Assembly: GCA_016342745.1 (NCBI GenBank)
Contig: JAEINT010000020.1
Coordinates: 54,137-118,136, forward strand
From: Labilibaculum sp.
GTDB taxonomy: Bacteria; Bacteroidota; Bacteroidia; Bacteroidales; Marinifilaceae
Direction of reading: 5' to 3'
Length of the DNA: 64,000 bases
The translations under genes and the position numbers were made by a program. The number at the start of each line of letters is the position of its first letter. Within the stretch, counting starts at the first letter, position 1. Below, in pieces: positions 1-9,431 of this stretch. Below the pieces are notes generated by a model that made no database searches, had not been told where the DNA came from, and was given only the letters and a program-made list of their open reading frames with translations.

Positions 1-133
1 GGCAATTCTGGTTTTAGATTCACCTAATCAAAGTGCCGAACTTAATTGCAATGGCCTAACAAAAGGAATCTATTTACTTGTTTTTAAATTGGAAGATGGT
101 TCAAAACTAAGCAAGAAAATAGTTAAGCAATAG
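1..133 (+). CDS. C-terminal end of a T9SS (type A sorting domain) cargo protein, partial
   Basis: Reading from base 2, 43 codons are open to a TAG stop at 131-133; the 5' end lies outside the window. The peptide has the layout of a Por-secretion (T9SS type A) C-terminal sorting domain: a short beta strand, the turn NGLTKGIYLL, then a strand ending in KLSKKIVKQ. The G-[IV]-Y-[LI] turn and the basic K(I/L)xKKIVxQ ending are characteristic of that family. Such tails are recognised by the T9SS outer-membrane translocon and removed, leaving the protein at the cell surface or released. The function of the upstream domains cannot be judged from here. Confidence 0.8.
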   Translation, partial: AILVLDSPNQSAELNCNGLTKGIYLLVFKLEDGSKLSKKIVKQ

Positions 134-165
134 CACGTGTTTTTTTATAGTTAATAGATAAGTTA

Positions 166-206
166 AAATCCCATCGCTTCAAATTGAAGTGATGGGATTT
201 TTTTAT
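166..206. terminator. Bidirectional rho-independent terminator
   Basis: An inverted repeat with about 14-bp arms (about 167-180 and 186-200, one G-U pair) and a 5-nt loop is followed by a T run on the plus strand and a shorter one on the minus strand. It lies between the converging stop codons of the T9SS cargo fragment (133) and the minus-strand gene ending at 203, so it can serve both. Confidence 0.85.
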
Positions 207-1666
207 TTTACAATAAGATCTAATCGATACTTAATCTCAGAATCAGTCGGTTTCATAATTAAAGAATATTTACCTGGAAGTAATGGCTCATCAGGCATTG
301 AGACTTTAAATACAAATGGCGACTCCCCATAAACACCTATCTGTTCTATCACTAACTCATCCTTGTCGTTAAAAATTTGCAAGACAAGATCTTTATTAAA
401 AAATTGCCTTAAATGAAATTGAACAAAAACATTTTCTGATTCTGAATAGAAATAATCCTGATCTGCTCCAATAAATTCATCCCTGTCTTGTATATTATTT
501 TCGTTCAAATCAATAAAGCCAGAAAATATAAAAAATCCCTCCTGCCCTTTCTTAAATTCTGGTGCTAGATTGTCTACATTAACCGATGTACCCATTTTCA
601 TTTTCGCTTCACTTGGCTCCTCTTCTTCCGTCACTATTAATTCTATATTTTCATCTACTCCTTCCGTTGAATCAACCTTAGTTATCGATTCATTCTTAGT
701 CTCTAATTCTGATGTGTCTTTATTTAAGGAATCTACAATTTGTAGTGTAGTCTTATATTGCTTTACCCCTTCACCCGTTAAGGAAGCGGTAATAAAATAT
801 TCTCCTACAGAAGCATTTGCTAATACTCTTAGAAACTCATTTCCTCGATTCAGTGTATCTTCATTCATGGTATAATGCTGCAAACTATCTAATTTTGAGA
901 TTTTCATACTCAACAAATCGTAGTCCGAATTCCATACCTGAAAAACAACTGGTACTGGATTCAATGGTAAATTTAAACCCAACTCAAAATCCACTTCTCC
1001 AACATTGTAAATATTTTTATTCAATGCAAGAACTTCGGAACTATCCAATTTCATATCACCATCTTCATCAATCCATTGCTTGAATAAGTACATATTTTCT
1101 GGCAACAGTTTTTTTCGAATATTAGCATATGTATTCCCGTTTGGTTCCTTTAAAGTGAACCTTATTTGATAGGTAGTATCCGATTCTTCCGGATTAATGG
1201 TGAAAATGTATTCACCTACCGGTAAATAACCATCAAATCCAGAATAAGTAAATATTGGTATCGAAGTATATTGTTTTTTTACGGTTCGTATAAGATTACC
1301 ACTGGTATCCCATATTCTTAATTTTAAATTAGATCCATCCTTTAAATTCGGGTCGTATAAAGACGCACTTATTGGCTCTCCTTTCGAAAAGGATTCCTTA
1401 CCTAAACCAAAAAATTCGTTGCGCTCTACCAAATTGTTTTCGTTTAAATCGACCCACTTATTGTAGGCGAATAAACCAATGGGGATTTCATTTTTCTCTA
1501 ATTTCTTTTGCTGGCCAAATTCTTGAATGTTAACTGATGAATCTACTACTTCAAAAAGTTGGTCTGGAGGTTGTTCTTGACTTTTACTAAAAAAAACACT
1601 AAAACAAATAATGGTAAGTGACAACAAACACCTACCGGTTACGCGGATGTATTTTTGCAATGCCAT
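203..1666 (-). CDS. Secreted protein of unknown function with three EF-hand-headed repeats
   Basis: 487 residues. The N-terminus (basic residues, then the hydrophobic stretch LLSLTIICFSVFF, then SKSQ) looks like a Sec signal peptide. The mature part holds three copies of a module of about 120 residues, at roughly 60-180, 190-310 and 375-487. Each starts with an acidic loop of the type DxNxNxxxxxxE (DLNENNLVERNE, DEDGDMKLDSSE, DLNENNIQDRDE), which resembles an EF-hand or dockerin calcium loop. Each then runs through a beta-rich stretch with a pattern like LxLxIWDxxGxLI and ends in a PxGxYxxxIxP strand. A Ser/Thr/Glu-rich linker (about 315-370) precedes the third copy. I recognise no named family; calcium-binding surface or periplasmic role is inference. 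No T9SS tail is seen. The start is the first ATG, just before the signal peptide. Confidence 0.7.
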   Translation of the reverse strand: MALQKYIRVTGRCLLSLTIICFSVFFSKSQEQPPDQLFEVVDSSVNIQEFGQQKKLEKNEIPIGLFAYNKWVDLNENNLVERNEFFGLGKESFSKGEPISASLYDPNLKDGSNLKLRIWDTSGNLIRTVKKQYTSIPIFTYSGFDGYLPVGEYIFTINPEESDTTYQIRFTLKEPNGNTYANIRKKLLPENMYLFKQWIDEDGDMKLDSSEVLALNKNIYNVGEVDFELGLNLPLNPVPVVFQVWNSDYDLLSMKISKLDSLQHYTMNEDTLNRGNEFLRVLANASVGEYFITASLTGEGVKQYKTTLQIVDSLNKDTSELETKNESITKVDSTEGVDENIELIVTEEEEPSEAKMKMGTSVNVDNLAPEFKKGQEGFFIFSGFIDLNENNIQDRDEFIGADQDYFYSESENVFVQFHLRQFFNKDLVLQIFNDKDELVIEQIGVYGESPFVFKVSMPDEPLLPGKYSLIMKPTDSEIKYRLDLIVK

Positions 1667-1885
1667 GGCTGAAGGTTTAAAAGCTGAATAATAACGATCT
1701 CTGTCTATTCAAATACGATCTCAATAGGCAATATGTTTTATTATCAAGCTGATAGTTTGATGAATTGCAGACAAAAAATCGTTAAAAAATCTTAATGGAT
1801 ATTAAGAAATGATATCTGTGGTGATAATTATCAATTTACAATTGACTTTTATTCGTTCGATTCTAGTATGTCCTAGAACCTCTTT

Positions 1886-4330
1886 CTACTTTTTGTTTAT
1901 TGGATGTGTGAAATAAAAGGTAGTTCCCTCACCTACTTGAGATTCTAACCAGATTTTCCCGCCCAATAATTCAGTTAAACTCTTTGAGATTGACAAACCA
2001 ATTCCTACTCCATTATAGGTTCTAGAAAGGCTCTCGTTAGCCTGTCTAAACATACCGAATATATTATCTTTCATTTCATCAGGAATACCAACCCCAGTAT
2101 CTTTCACATAAAACTTAAGAGGAAGATTTGATTCCAAATCATGCTCGTATAAACCAAATTCAATTGAACCCTTATCAGTAAATTTTAAGGCATTCTTTAA
2201 CAGATTTAAAAATATCTGCTTAAATCGGTTTGGATCGGTACTAAAAACAAGATTTTGATGGATTTTAGGCAAAACTAAATTTAAATCAATGTGCTGCTTG
2301 TTTAATACTTGCTGCTCCATTCTAATTACCACATTTATTTCTTGAAGAATTTGTTCCAATCGATATTTTTGATGTGTAATTTTAACTGCTCCAGATTGAA
2401 TTAAACTGATATCAAAAAGATCTTCTACAATGTTTAAGAGGTTTTGTCCACTTTGGTTTATCAATTTGCAATAATCTATTGCAAGATTTATCGGTGTTTC
2501 GTCATCCACCAATTCTGAAAAACCAATAACTGCATTTAATGGAGTACGCAACTCGTGGGACATTGTAGCCAAAAACACAGATTTTAAACGATCCGATTCT
2601 GTGGCATTTTTTAATGCCTTATGCAATTCCTGCTCTGTTCTTTTTTTCTCTATAGATATGCTGATTTGGTGCGAAACCAACTCCAACATTTCTTTATCTT
2701 TTTCATTTACAATATTCTCATCAATATAACTTTGAATAACCAAAACACCAATCACCTTTTCTTTTCCTTTCAATGGCATTCCCAACCAAATTTTAGATGG
2801 TTCTCCTTTTAATTCAACCTCTCCACGCGATTCCATTTCATCTAGATCTTTTGCCGTGGCAAGTAAAGGTTTTCCATTTTCAACAACCCAACCGGAAATT
2901 GTTTTTCCTTTTGGAAAAGTATCAAAAGAATCAAATTCATCATCATGAAATGGCATACTAAACATTTGATTGTCTTCATCATAAAGAGCCACAAAGAAAT
3001 TAGTTGTATCAATTAAGGTAGATAATTGCTGTCGAATAAATTGTATAAATTCAAATAAGGTATTTTCAGAAAATACTGCATTAGAAATATTTAATATGAT
3101 TTGCTGTATTTGTTCTTGTCTTTTCCGTTCCGTAATATCTTCTTTAACCGCAATAAAGTTTGTTATTTCACCTCTATTATTTTTCAATGCAGAAATGTTT
3201 GCAAACTCCCAAAATAACTCACCCGTCTTTTTCTTATTTTGAAACTCACCTCTCCACTCATTACCTGCCTTAATTTCTTTCCATAAACTTTTGTAGGTAT
3301 TGGAATGATTGAGTCCAGAACTTAAGATCCGCGGGTTTTCACCTTTCACTTCTTCCAAGGAATAACCAGTTAATTCTTCAAATTTCGGATTTACATATTC
3401 GATATCTCCATTAAAATCAGTAATAACAACTGATGTTGGACTTTGTATTACCGATTGCGATAATTTACGAAATTCATTTTCAACTCGAATTTGATTACTA
3501 ACATCACGAATGGACAGTAAACACACCACTTTTCCTTTAAAAATGGAATTTTTAATATGAACTACAACATCTATTTTTAAACTATTTTTAGTAATTCCAT
3601 TGGCTTTAATTTTATGTCTAAACTTCTTGGATTCATCAGTGTAAGGCTTAACCCAATACTCCCTTCCTATAAAATTAAAAATAGACATACCAGACAGTTC
3701 CAACTCAGAATACCCAGTTATTATTTCAGCACGCTTATTTACTTCAACTATTTTATCACCTTCAACAATAAAAACAGCCTCATTACTAGCGCTAGCTAGT
3801 GTTTTATATTTGTTTTCGCTTTCTTCTAATTTTCTGGTTATTCGATAACGATCCAACACAATACCAGTTAAACTAGCTAGTTCTTTTACAAGTGTAATGT
3901 CAGTAGAACTTGGAGAATGCACCACCTTATGATAAATAGCAAAAGTACCTAGTATTTTTCCAGAAGGATCCTTAATTGGTTCCGACCAACATGAAGCCAA
4001 GCCTGCTTTTTTGGCCAATTCTTTAATATCTTTCCAATATGAATGAGTACTTATATCTTCAATAATTACACTCTCTCCTGTATATGCAGCAGTTCCACAG
4101 GATCCTTTTTCTGGACCAATAGGAAAATTGTCTATGGCTTTATTATAAAAATCAGGTAAATCAGGGGCAGCTCCTAAAAGCAGATGCTTTCCTTCCCCAT
4201 CAACAATTAAAATAGAACATATCGATCCAGGAGCAATAAGCTGAGCTTTCTTAACAATCTCATTTAGAATGAATTCTTCGGATTCTCCTTTATACAACAA
4301 ATCTAATATATTCGATCTTAATACTTTCAT
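1886..4330 (-). CDS. Soluble sensor histidine kinase (GAF-PAS-PAS-GAF-HisKA-HATPase)
   Basis: 814 residues without a signal peptide or membrane segment, so a cytoplasmic sensor. Domains in order: GAF (about 10-165, with the GSCGTAAYTG core), PAS (about 170-285), PAS plus PAC (about 290-405, ending DITERKR), second GAF (about 410-575), HisKA dimerisation domain with the H-box MSHELRTPLN (phospho-acceptor His592), and HATPase_c with N-box LLKNALKF, G1 DTGVGIP and G2 NGVGIGL up to the C-terminus. It should autophosphorylate His592 and pass the phosphate to a response regulator. No receiver domain is fused and no regulator gene adjoins it, so the partner is elsewhere. The first GAF resembles those in PAS/GAF kinases that sense small ligands or redox state; the signal is unknown. 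Confidence 0.9.
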   Translation of the reverse strand: MKVLRSNILDLLYKGESEEFILNEIVKKAQLIAPGSICSILIVDGEGKHLLLGAAPDLPDFYNKAIDNFPIGPEKGSCGTAAYTGESVIIEDISTHSYWKDIKELAKKAGLASCWSEPIKDPSGKILGTFAIYHKVVHSPSSTDITLVKELASLTGIVLDRYRITRKLEESENKYKTLASASNEAVFIVEGDKIVEVNKRAEIITGYSELELSGMSIFNFIGREYWVKPYTDESKKFRHKIKANGITKNSLKIDVVVHIKNSIFKGKVVCLLSIRDVSNQIRVENEFRKLSQSVIQSPTSVVITDFNGDIEYVNPKFEELTGYSLEEVKGENPRILSSGLNHSNTYKSLWKEIKAGNEWRGEFQNKKKTGELFWEFANISALKNNRGEITNFIAVKEDITERKRQEQIQQIILNISNAVFSENTLFEFIQFIRQQLSTLIDTTNFFVALYDEDNQMFSMPFHDDEFDSFDTFPKGKTISGWVVENGKPLLATAKDLDEMESRGEVELKGEPSKIWLGMPLKGKEKVIGVLVIQSYIDENIVNEKDKEMLELVSHQISISIEKKRTEQELHKALKNATESDRLKSVFLATMSHELRTPLNAVIGFSELVDDETPINLAIDYCKLINQSGQNLLNIVEDLFDISLIQSGAVKITHQKYRLEQILQEINVVIRMEQQVLNKQHIDLNLVLPKIHQNLVFSTDPNRFKQIFLNLLKNALKFTDKGSIEFGLYEHDLESNLPLKFYVKDTGVGIPDEMKDNIFGMFRQANESLSRTYNGVGIGLSISKSLTELLGGKIWLESQVGEGTTFYFTHPINKK

Positions 4331-4440
4331 ATCCCTAAAATATCATATTTTTCGATTCGTAAAACATGAAACGCAGAATAGTTTTTAATTTACATTTTTT
4401 TTAAATTAAATCTTGACACTTTTCAGTAGATCAATAAGTC

Positions 4441-4476
4441 AAAAAAAAGTGCCACTCCGAAGAGCAGCACTTTTTA
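4441..4476 (-). terminator. Rho-independent terminator of the carboxyltransferase gene
   Basis: Read on the minus strand, a GC-rich hairpin (outer arms 4444-4452 and 4467-4475, inner CTC/GAG stem closed by a TTCG tetraloop) is followed by a run of at least eight T. It lies about 25 nt past the stop of the minus-strand gene ending at 4502. Confidence 0.88.
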
Positions 4477-4501
4477 AGGTTGCGTATATAAAGAGAAAAC
4501 T

Positions 4502-7500
4502 TTATCCTACTAATCTGCTTTTAGGCTTTTGAGCCGTTAGCATTTCTTTTGTTTTGATATCTAGCTTAGAATCTTTCTGCTCTGGTTGAGTAATTTCTCC
4601 TGTTGCCTGAGTAGAGTCTCCTCCCATGCTATATAATCCTCTCAGCATTATTGCTTCCTTCTCTTCAGCAGGAATAGCTTTGTAAGCTGCTTTTTTCTCG
4701 TCTTCGATTCTTCGCTTTTCAGCTTCTTCTGCTTCAACAACTGCATAGTAAGCATCAGCTTTACGATTCTTTAAGAATGGACCTGCAACAGTTGGGAACA
4801 ATTCCAACAATAACATTTCTTTCTCGTTTTCAGCAAGCTTAACGCCACCAAACTCTTCCAATACTGGATTCTCTGGTGATTTGTAATTGCTTACATCGAA
4901 AGCTGTAGCATCGCGCTGACCACAAATCTTTTGACGGTACTCTGGATCGATATCGATTGGTGTTTCACCATACTCCCCTTTTACAAGGTTAAAGAATTGG
5001 TTATTCACGTTTGTATATGGTGCTTTACCACTATTCACATCCAACACATAGTTTACTGCTTGCACCCCAATAATTTGAGATGATGGCGTAACCAATGGAG
5101 GACAACCTGCAGCAACACGTACTTCTGGAACTTTCAATAGTACAGTTGGTAACAAATCTTCTAAACCTAAGCCTTTTAACTGAGCCAACATATTGGTATA
5201 CATACCACCTGGTATCTCCGCAGCTTTAACTTCTTCGTTTGGTGCAGGGAAGTTGAAGAATTTATCGATAGCGTTACAAACGTCTAACAATTCAGCTTCC
5301 TTATCCGCTTTCGCTAACTCAATAGCTTTGTCGAATAATGCATCAATATCCTTAGGAAGATAATCAGCAGTTATATCAAATTCTAATGGGAACATTTTGT
5401 ATGAATCGAATTCTGCAATTCGCTCACGGATTCCTTTTAGTTCAGCATTAATTTTAACAACAGCATCTAAATTTACGCCAGTGTCTAAACCTAACTTATC
5501 AGCAAAAATCTGAATGATTTCAAAGGCTGGAGCAGCTGGTCCACCTGCAAAATTCAAGATGTTTGTATCTACAATATCAACACCATTAACAATTGCCATT
5601 AAAACAGCACCTAATCCGTAACCTGGAGTACAGTGTGTGTGGAAATCGATAGGCACATTCAATTCTTGCTTCATGCGGCGAATGATGTTACCCGATAATG
5701 ATGGAGGAATTAATCCAGCCATATCCTTTACGGTAATCATATCAGCACCCAAAGCTTCCATTTGTTTCGCTTTGTTCAAGAAATAATCTACATCGAAAAT
5801 TTTCTTAGGCAATCTCTTTCCGGATAGCAATGCTTTCCATCTTTGCTTTTTGCTGAACTTTGGATCAACAGTATAACAAACAGCACAATCGGCAATACCG
5901 CCTGCCTCTTTCATATACTTAATTGTTGTTTCCATGTTCTTCACATCATTCAGGCAATCGAAGATACGCATGATACCCAAACCGGATTTCACAGCATTTC
6001 TGTTGAATCCTTCGATTACTGATTCTGGATATGGAGAATAGCCAAACAAGTTTCTACCACGAGATAGGGCGGTTAGATGAGAAACATCACCAATCACTTC
6101 TTTGATTGACTCCAAACGGTGCCATGGATCCTCGTTCAAGTAACGCATTACTGAATCTGGAATTGCACCACCCCATACTTCCATAGCATAGAAATTAGCA
6201 TCCTTGTACAAAGGAAGAACTGATTCAATCTCAGCTTGAGGTACACGAGTAGCAAATAAGGATTGCTGACCATCACGAAGGGTAAGGTCACGAATCTTTA
6301 ATTTACCTGTACGTTTAATTGCAGCTCTTTCTTTAGCAATTTTCTTGCGATTTGCTTCTCTTTGAGCTTCGAATTCAACTTTACGCTTTCCTTCTAAGTA
6401 ACCTTTAGCTACCAATGGGAAAAGCTCTAACAACATGAATTCTTTATTATCAACAGCCAATTTTACGTTTCCGAACTGTGGCAATGTTGGGTTTTCAGGA
6501 GATACATAAGCATCTACATCATATTCTACTTTCTCAGCTTTACCTGTAATTTTTTCACGGAATTCTGGAGCAATATCAATTGGTGTTGTTCCATACTCAC
6601 CTTTTACAAGATTAAAGAACTGATTCGATACGTTAGTATAGAATGGACGTCCTGAATTCTCATCAATTACACAATTTACAGCCTGTACACCAACAATTTG
6701 AGAAGAAGGGGTAACCAATGGCGGACAGCCAGCATCCAAACGTACCACTGGTACCACCTCTAATACTCTCTCGAGCAGGGTTTCCAAACCTAAAGCTTTC
6801 AACTGGTTAAGCATGTTTGTATACATACCTCCAGGGATTTCCGCGTTCTTAACCATCTCGTTAGGAGCTGGGAAATTAAAATATTCTTCAATAGCATGAC
6901 AAGCTTTCAACAATTCTTCTTCATTGTCTGCGTTTGCCTGCTTGATTGCCACATCGAATAATTGATCGATGTTTGCTGGCAATTTATCTTTTGTAATATC
7001 AAATTCGATTGGGAATTGCTTGTAGCTATCAACATCAGCTAAAGCATTCGCGCGAATCTCCTTCAAAATCTTATTAATTTTCACAACTGTCTTCGCATCA
7101 CCATCTAATTCGATGCCTAATTTCTGACAGAAAATATAGATTAATTCATAAGCTGGTGCTGCAGAACCTCCTGCAAAGTTCATGATGTTTGTATCGATGA
7201 TATCAACACCATTTATAATTGCAGTAAGAGCAGAAGCCAAACCATATCCAGGAGTAGAATGTGAATGGAAATCTACAGGAATGCTTAATTCTTCTTTGAA
7301 TCGACGGATAATCTTACCTGCTAATGAAGGTGAAGCCAATCCAGCCATATCTTTAAGTGAAATCATATCAGCTCCCAAAGCTTCAAGCTTCTTTGCCATG
7401 TCCACAAAATAATCAATATCAAAAATCTGATCAGGAAGATTCTTAACTGTTAATCTTTCAAGATCTTCTTTTTTGGTAGGGAATTTTGAATCAACAGTAA

Positions 7501-7942
7501 AACAAACCGCACAATCAGCCAATCCACCAGCTTCTTTTACATACTTAATGGTAGACTTCATGTTTTCGATATCATTCAAACAATCGAAAATTCGCATGAT
7601 ACCCAAACCAGACTTGACTGCCTGAGTGTTGAAATCTTTAATTACTGATTCAGGATAAGGACTATATCCAAAAAGGTTACGACCACGAGATAGAGCAGTA
7701 AGTTTGGAAACATCGCCTATTTCTTTTTTGATCGACTCTAAACGATACCAAGGATCTTCGTTCAAATAACGCATAATTGAATCAGGAACTGCACCACCCC
7801 AAACTTCCATTGCATAAAAGTTAGCTTTCTTATATAAGTGCAATACTTTTTCAATTTCTGCCTGTGGCATTCTTGTAGCAAAAAGAGATTGTTGACCATC
7901 TCTTAATGTAAGATCTCTAACTAATAATTTCCTTTTTTTCAT
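4502..7942 (-). CDS. Tandem-fused double carboxyltransferase (pyruvate carboxylase B / oxaloacetate decarboxylase alpha / transcarboxylase 5S type)
   Basis: 1146 residues made of two full-length carboxyltransferase modules in one reading frame (about 1-540 and 549-1080), strongly similar to each other. Each has a TIM barrel with LRDGQQS (metal-ligand Asp), a carbamylated-Lys strand (SLKDMAG in module 1, TVKDMAG in module 2) and the metal His pair (DFHSHSTPG and DFHTHCTPG), followed by the conserved C-terminal part with PGGMYTNM, GCPPLVTPSSQI and NQFFNLVKGEYG. So both modules look catalytically intact. The family moves CO2 between biotin and pyruvate or oxaloacetate. There is no biotinyl domain (no MKM lysine motif), so a separate biotin carrier and carboxylase or decarboxylase partners must be encoded elsewhere. 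The C-terminal 70 residues are charged and low-complexity. Single-module proteins of about 500-650 residues are the usual form; the duplication-fusion is the odd feature. Exact reaction is uncertain. Confidence 0.88.
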   Translation of the reverse strand: MKKRKLLVRDLTLRDGQQSLFATRMPQAEIEKVLHLYKKANFYAMEVWGGAVPDSIMRYLNEDPWYRLESIKKEIGDVSKLTALSRGRNLFGYSPYPESVIKDFNTQAVKSGLGIMRIFDCLNDIENMKSTIKYVKEAGGLADCAVCFTVDSKFPTKKEDLERLTVKNLPDQIFDIDYFVDMAKKLEALGADMISLKDMAGLASPSLAGKIIRRFKEELSIPVDFHSHSTPGYGLASALTAIINGVDIIDTNIMNFAGGSAAPAYELIYIFCQKLGIELDGDAKTVVKINKILKEIRANALADVDSYKQFPIEFDITKDKLPANIDQLFDVAIKQANADNEEELLKACHAIEEYFNFPAPNEMVKNAEIPGGMYTNMLNQLKALGLETLLERVLEVVPVVRLDAGCPPLVTPSSQIVGVQAVNCVIDENSGRPFYTNVSNQFFNLVKGEYGTTPIDIAPEFREKITGKAEKVEYDVDAYVSPENPTLPQFGNVKLAVDNKEFMLLELFPLVAKGYLEGKRKVEFEAQREANRKKIAKERAAIKRTGKLKIRDLTLRDGQQSLFATRVPQAEIESVLPLYKDANFYAMEVWGGAIPDSVMRYLNEDPWHRLESIKEVIGDVSHLTALSRGRNLFGYSPYPESVIEGFNRNAVKSGLGIMRIFDCLNDVKNMETTIKYMKEAGGIADCAVCYTVDPKFSKKQRWKALLSGKRLPKKIFDVDYFLNKAKQMEALGADMITVKDMAGLIPPSLSGNIIRRMKQELNVPIDFHTHCTPGYGLGAVLMAIVNGVDIVDTNILNFAGGPAAPAFEIIQIFADKLGLDTGVNLDAVVKINAELKGIRERIAEFDSYKMFPLEFDITADYLPKDIDALFDKAIELAKADKEAELLDVCNAIDKFFNFPAPNEEVKAAEIPGGMYTNMLAQLKGLGLEDLLPTVLLKVPEVRVAAGCPPLVTPSSQIIGVQAVNYVLDVNSGKAPYTNVNNQFFNLVKGEYGETPIDIDPEYRQKICGQRDATAFDVSNYKSPENPVLEEFGGVKLAENEKEMLLLELFPTVAGPFLKNRKADAYYAVVEAEEAEKRRIEDEKKAAYKAIPAEEKEAIMLRGLYSMGGDSTQATGEITQPEQKDSKLDIKTKEMLTAQKPKSRLVG

Positions 7943-8031
7943 ACCCTGACTTATTAAATAATTATCCCCACTTATTACTCGAGAGTGTTGTTTTAAATTT
8001 GGAATAGAACTAATCTGAATTAATTCTGCAT

Positions 8032-8039
8032 CAAAAATA
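8032..8039 (-). promoter_or_regulatory. Candidate Bacteroidota -7 box for the carboxyltransferase gene
   Basis: Read on the minus strand this is TATTTTTG, which fits the Bacteroidota -7 consensus TAnnTTTG. It would place the transcript start around 8025, about 80 nt before the ATG at 7942. No clear TTTG -33 element is visible at the right distance, so this is tentative. Confidence 0.35.
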
Positions 8040-8106
8040 GAAACAATTTCTTATTGAAGAAATTTTTCGGTATTAATAACTGCATGTTCTGCAATACCCC
8101 TGCCTA

Positions 8107-8122
8107 TGGGTGTTTACACCCA
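8107..8122. repeat. Short perfect inverted repeat, possible operator
   Basis: TGGGTGT and ACACCCA arms separated by two bases, in the region shared by the divergent carboxyltransferase and cvfB genes. It lies upstream of the candidate minus-strand promoter. A dimeric regulator site is possible but there is no direct evidence. Confidence 0.35.
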
Positions 8123-8563
8123 CTATTATTAATGATTTTTTTCTTTAATAATATCGAAATTAAGTCGCAATCGATAGCGAAAATTGTAATCAGAAGATGT
8201 TAAAATTGAAAAAGCATAGTAATACCTAGCACTACAGAAAAGTATTTAACACCTACACTAAACTTAACCGATAAAATCTACTGTTAACTATTTCATGTGC
8301 TTAAATACCCAATCAAATTTTTAGCAAAAACAAAACCTGCTCCACAACATATTTTAAGCTCGCTTAAAAAAGAAAAAAAACCTCTTTCATTCCTTTTTTT
8401 TAATTCAAATAGACAAGAATAGAACGATCGTAAATGGATCTGTAAACTAACTATTCGTAAAAAGATGCTTACATTTACAGCATTATTATTTTTTTAGTGC
8501 AAATCACACTTTGTCCCATCTGCATACGAATGCAAATAAGGTCAAGTACAAATAGATAAACTC

Positions 8564-9400
8564 GTGAGTATAATAGGTCAATACGCAGAACTAAAAGTTG
8601 CCAAAATAGTAGATTTTGGTGTCTATCTTGAAGGAGAAGATGAATCATTAATTTTATTACCAACAAGATATGTACCTCTTAAAACCCAATTAGATGATAC
8701 CATCAAGGTTTTTATCTATCGTGATTCGGAAGATCGAATTATCGCTACAACCTTAAAACCATTTGCAACGGCTGGTCAATTTGCTTATTTGCAAGTTAAA
8801 GAGGTTACCAATATTGGAGCATTTCTTGAGTGGGGAATTGCAAAGGACTTATTGGTTCCATTTAGCGAACAAAAAGACAACATGCAGCTTGGTTATTACT
8901 ATTTGGTATATATCTATGTTGATAATGCAACTGGTCGTATTGTTGGTACTGCAAAATTAGAACGAGTTCTTCGTGATAAAGAAACATCTTATGAAGAAGG
9001 CCAAGAAGTAGAAATATTGATTGGACGAAGAAATGAAATGGGATACCAAGTCTTGATTAACGATGATGCACTTGGAATGCTATATAAGAACGAAATCTTC
9101 GAATATGTTCTTCCAGGAGAAAAACGCAAAGCTTTTATCAAAAAAGTACGACTTGATGATAAAATCGATGTTAGTTTACAAAGACAAGGATATCGAAACG
9201 AAATACCGCAAGCAGGAGAACAAATCTTAAAACAATTAAGAGAAGAAGATGGATTTCTTCCTGTAAATGACAAAAGTACTCCTGAAGATATTTACAGCTT
9301 ATTAAACATGAGTAAAAAAAGTTTTAAGAAAGCGGTAGGTTTACTTTACAAACAAAAACTTATCACAATTGAAGATGCTGGTATTTATTTAATCAAATAA
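8564..9400 (+). CDS. cvfB: CvfB-like S1 RNA-binding protein
   Basis: 278 residues, the usual length for the CvfB/YitL family. The N-terminus (GQYAELKVAKIVDFGVYL) is a classical S1 beta-barrel start. A second S1-like unit begins around residue 70 (GQFAYLQVKEVTNIGAFLEW) and a third around 145 (GQEVEILIGRRNEMGYQVLI). The last 65 residues form a winged-helix-like domain (STPEDIYSLLNMSKKSFKKA). Family members bind RNA and influence gene expression and virulence in staphylococci; the role here is likely cytoplasmic RNA binding. The start is GTG; no in-frame ATG lies close upstream, and the GTG places the first S1 strand at residue 5 as in relatives. The C69 peptidase gene follows after 31 nt, so the two may be cotranscribed. 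Confidence 0.9.
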   Translation: MSIIGQYAELKVAKIVDFGVYLEGEDESLILLPTRYVPLKTQLDDTIKVFIYRDSEDRIIATTLKPFATAGQFAYLQVKEVTNIGAFLEWGIAKDLLVPFSEQKDNMQLGYYYLVYIYVDNATGRIVGTAKLERVLRDKETSYEEGQEVEILIGRRNEMGYQVLINDDALGMLYKNEIFEYVLPGEKRKAFIKKVRLDDKIDVSLQRQGYRNEIPQAGEQILKQLREEDGFLPVNDKSTPEDIYSLLNMSKKSFKKAVGLLYKQKLITIEDAGIYLIK

Positions 9401-9431
9401 ATACTTTACAAACAACAACACAACTAACAAC

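Larger units (their letters stand above)
7943..8563. other. 621-bp intergenic region between divergent genes
   Basis: This separates the minus-strand carboxyltransferase gene from plus-strand cvfB and should carry both promoters. I see a candidate minus-strand -7 element (8032-8039), a short perfect inverted repeat (8107-8122) and otherwise AT-rich sequence with no convincing open frame. The small minus-strand open frame at 8475-8666 overlaps the cvfB start and does not look coding. Confidence 0.6.

Noticed and set aside
8475..8666. 63-codon minus-strand open frame over the cvfB start
   Set aside because: Overlaps the 5' end of a well-supported gene on the other strand; no promoter, no domain.
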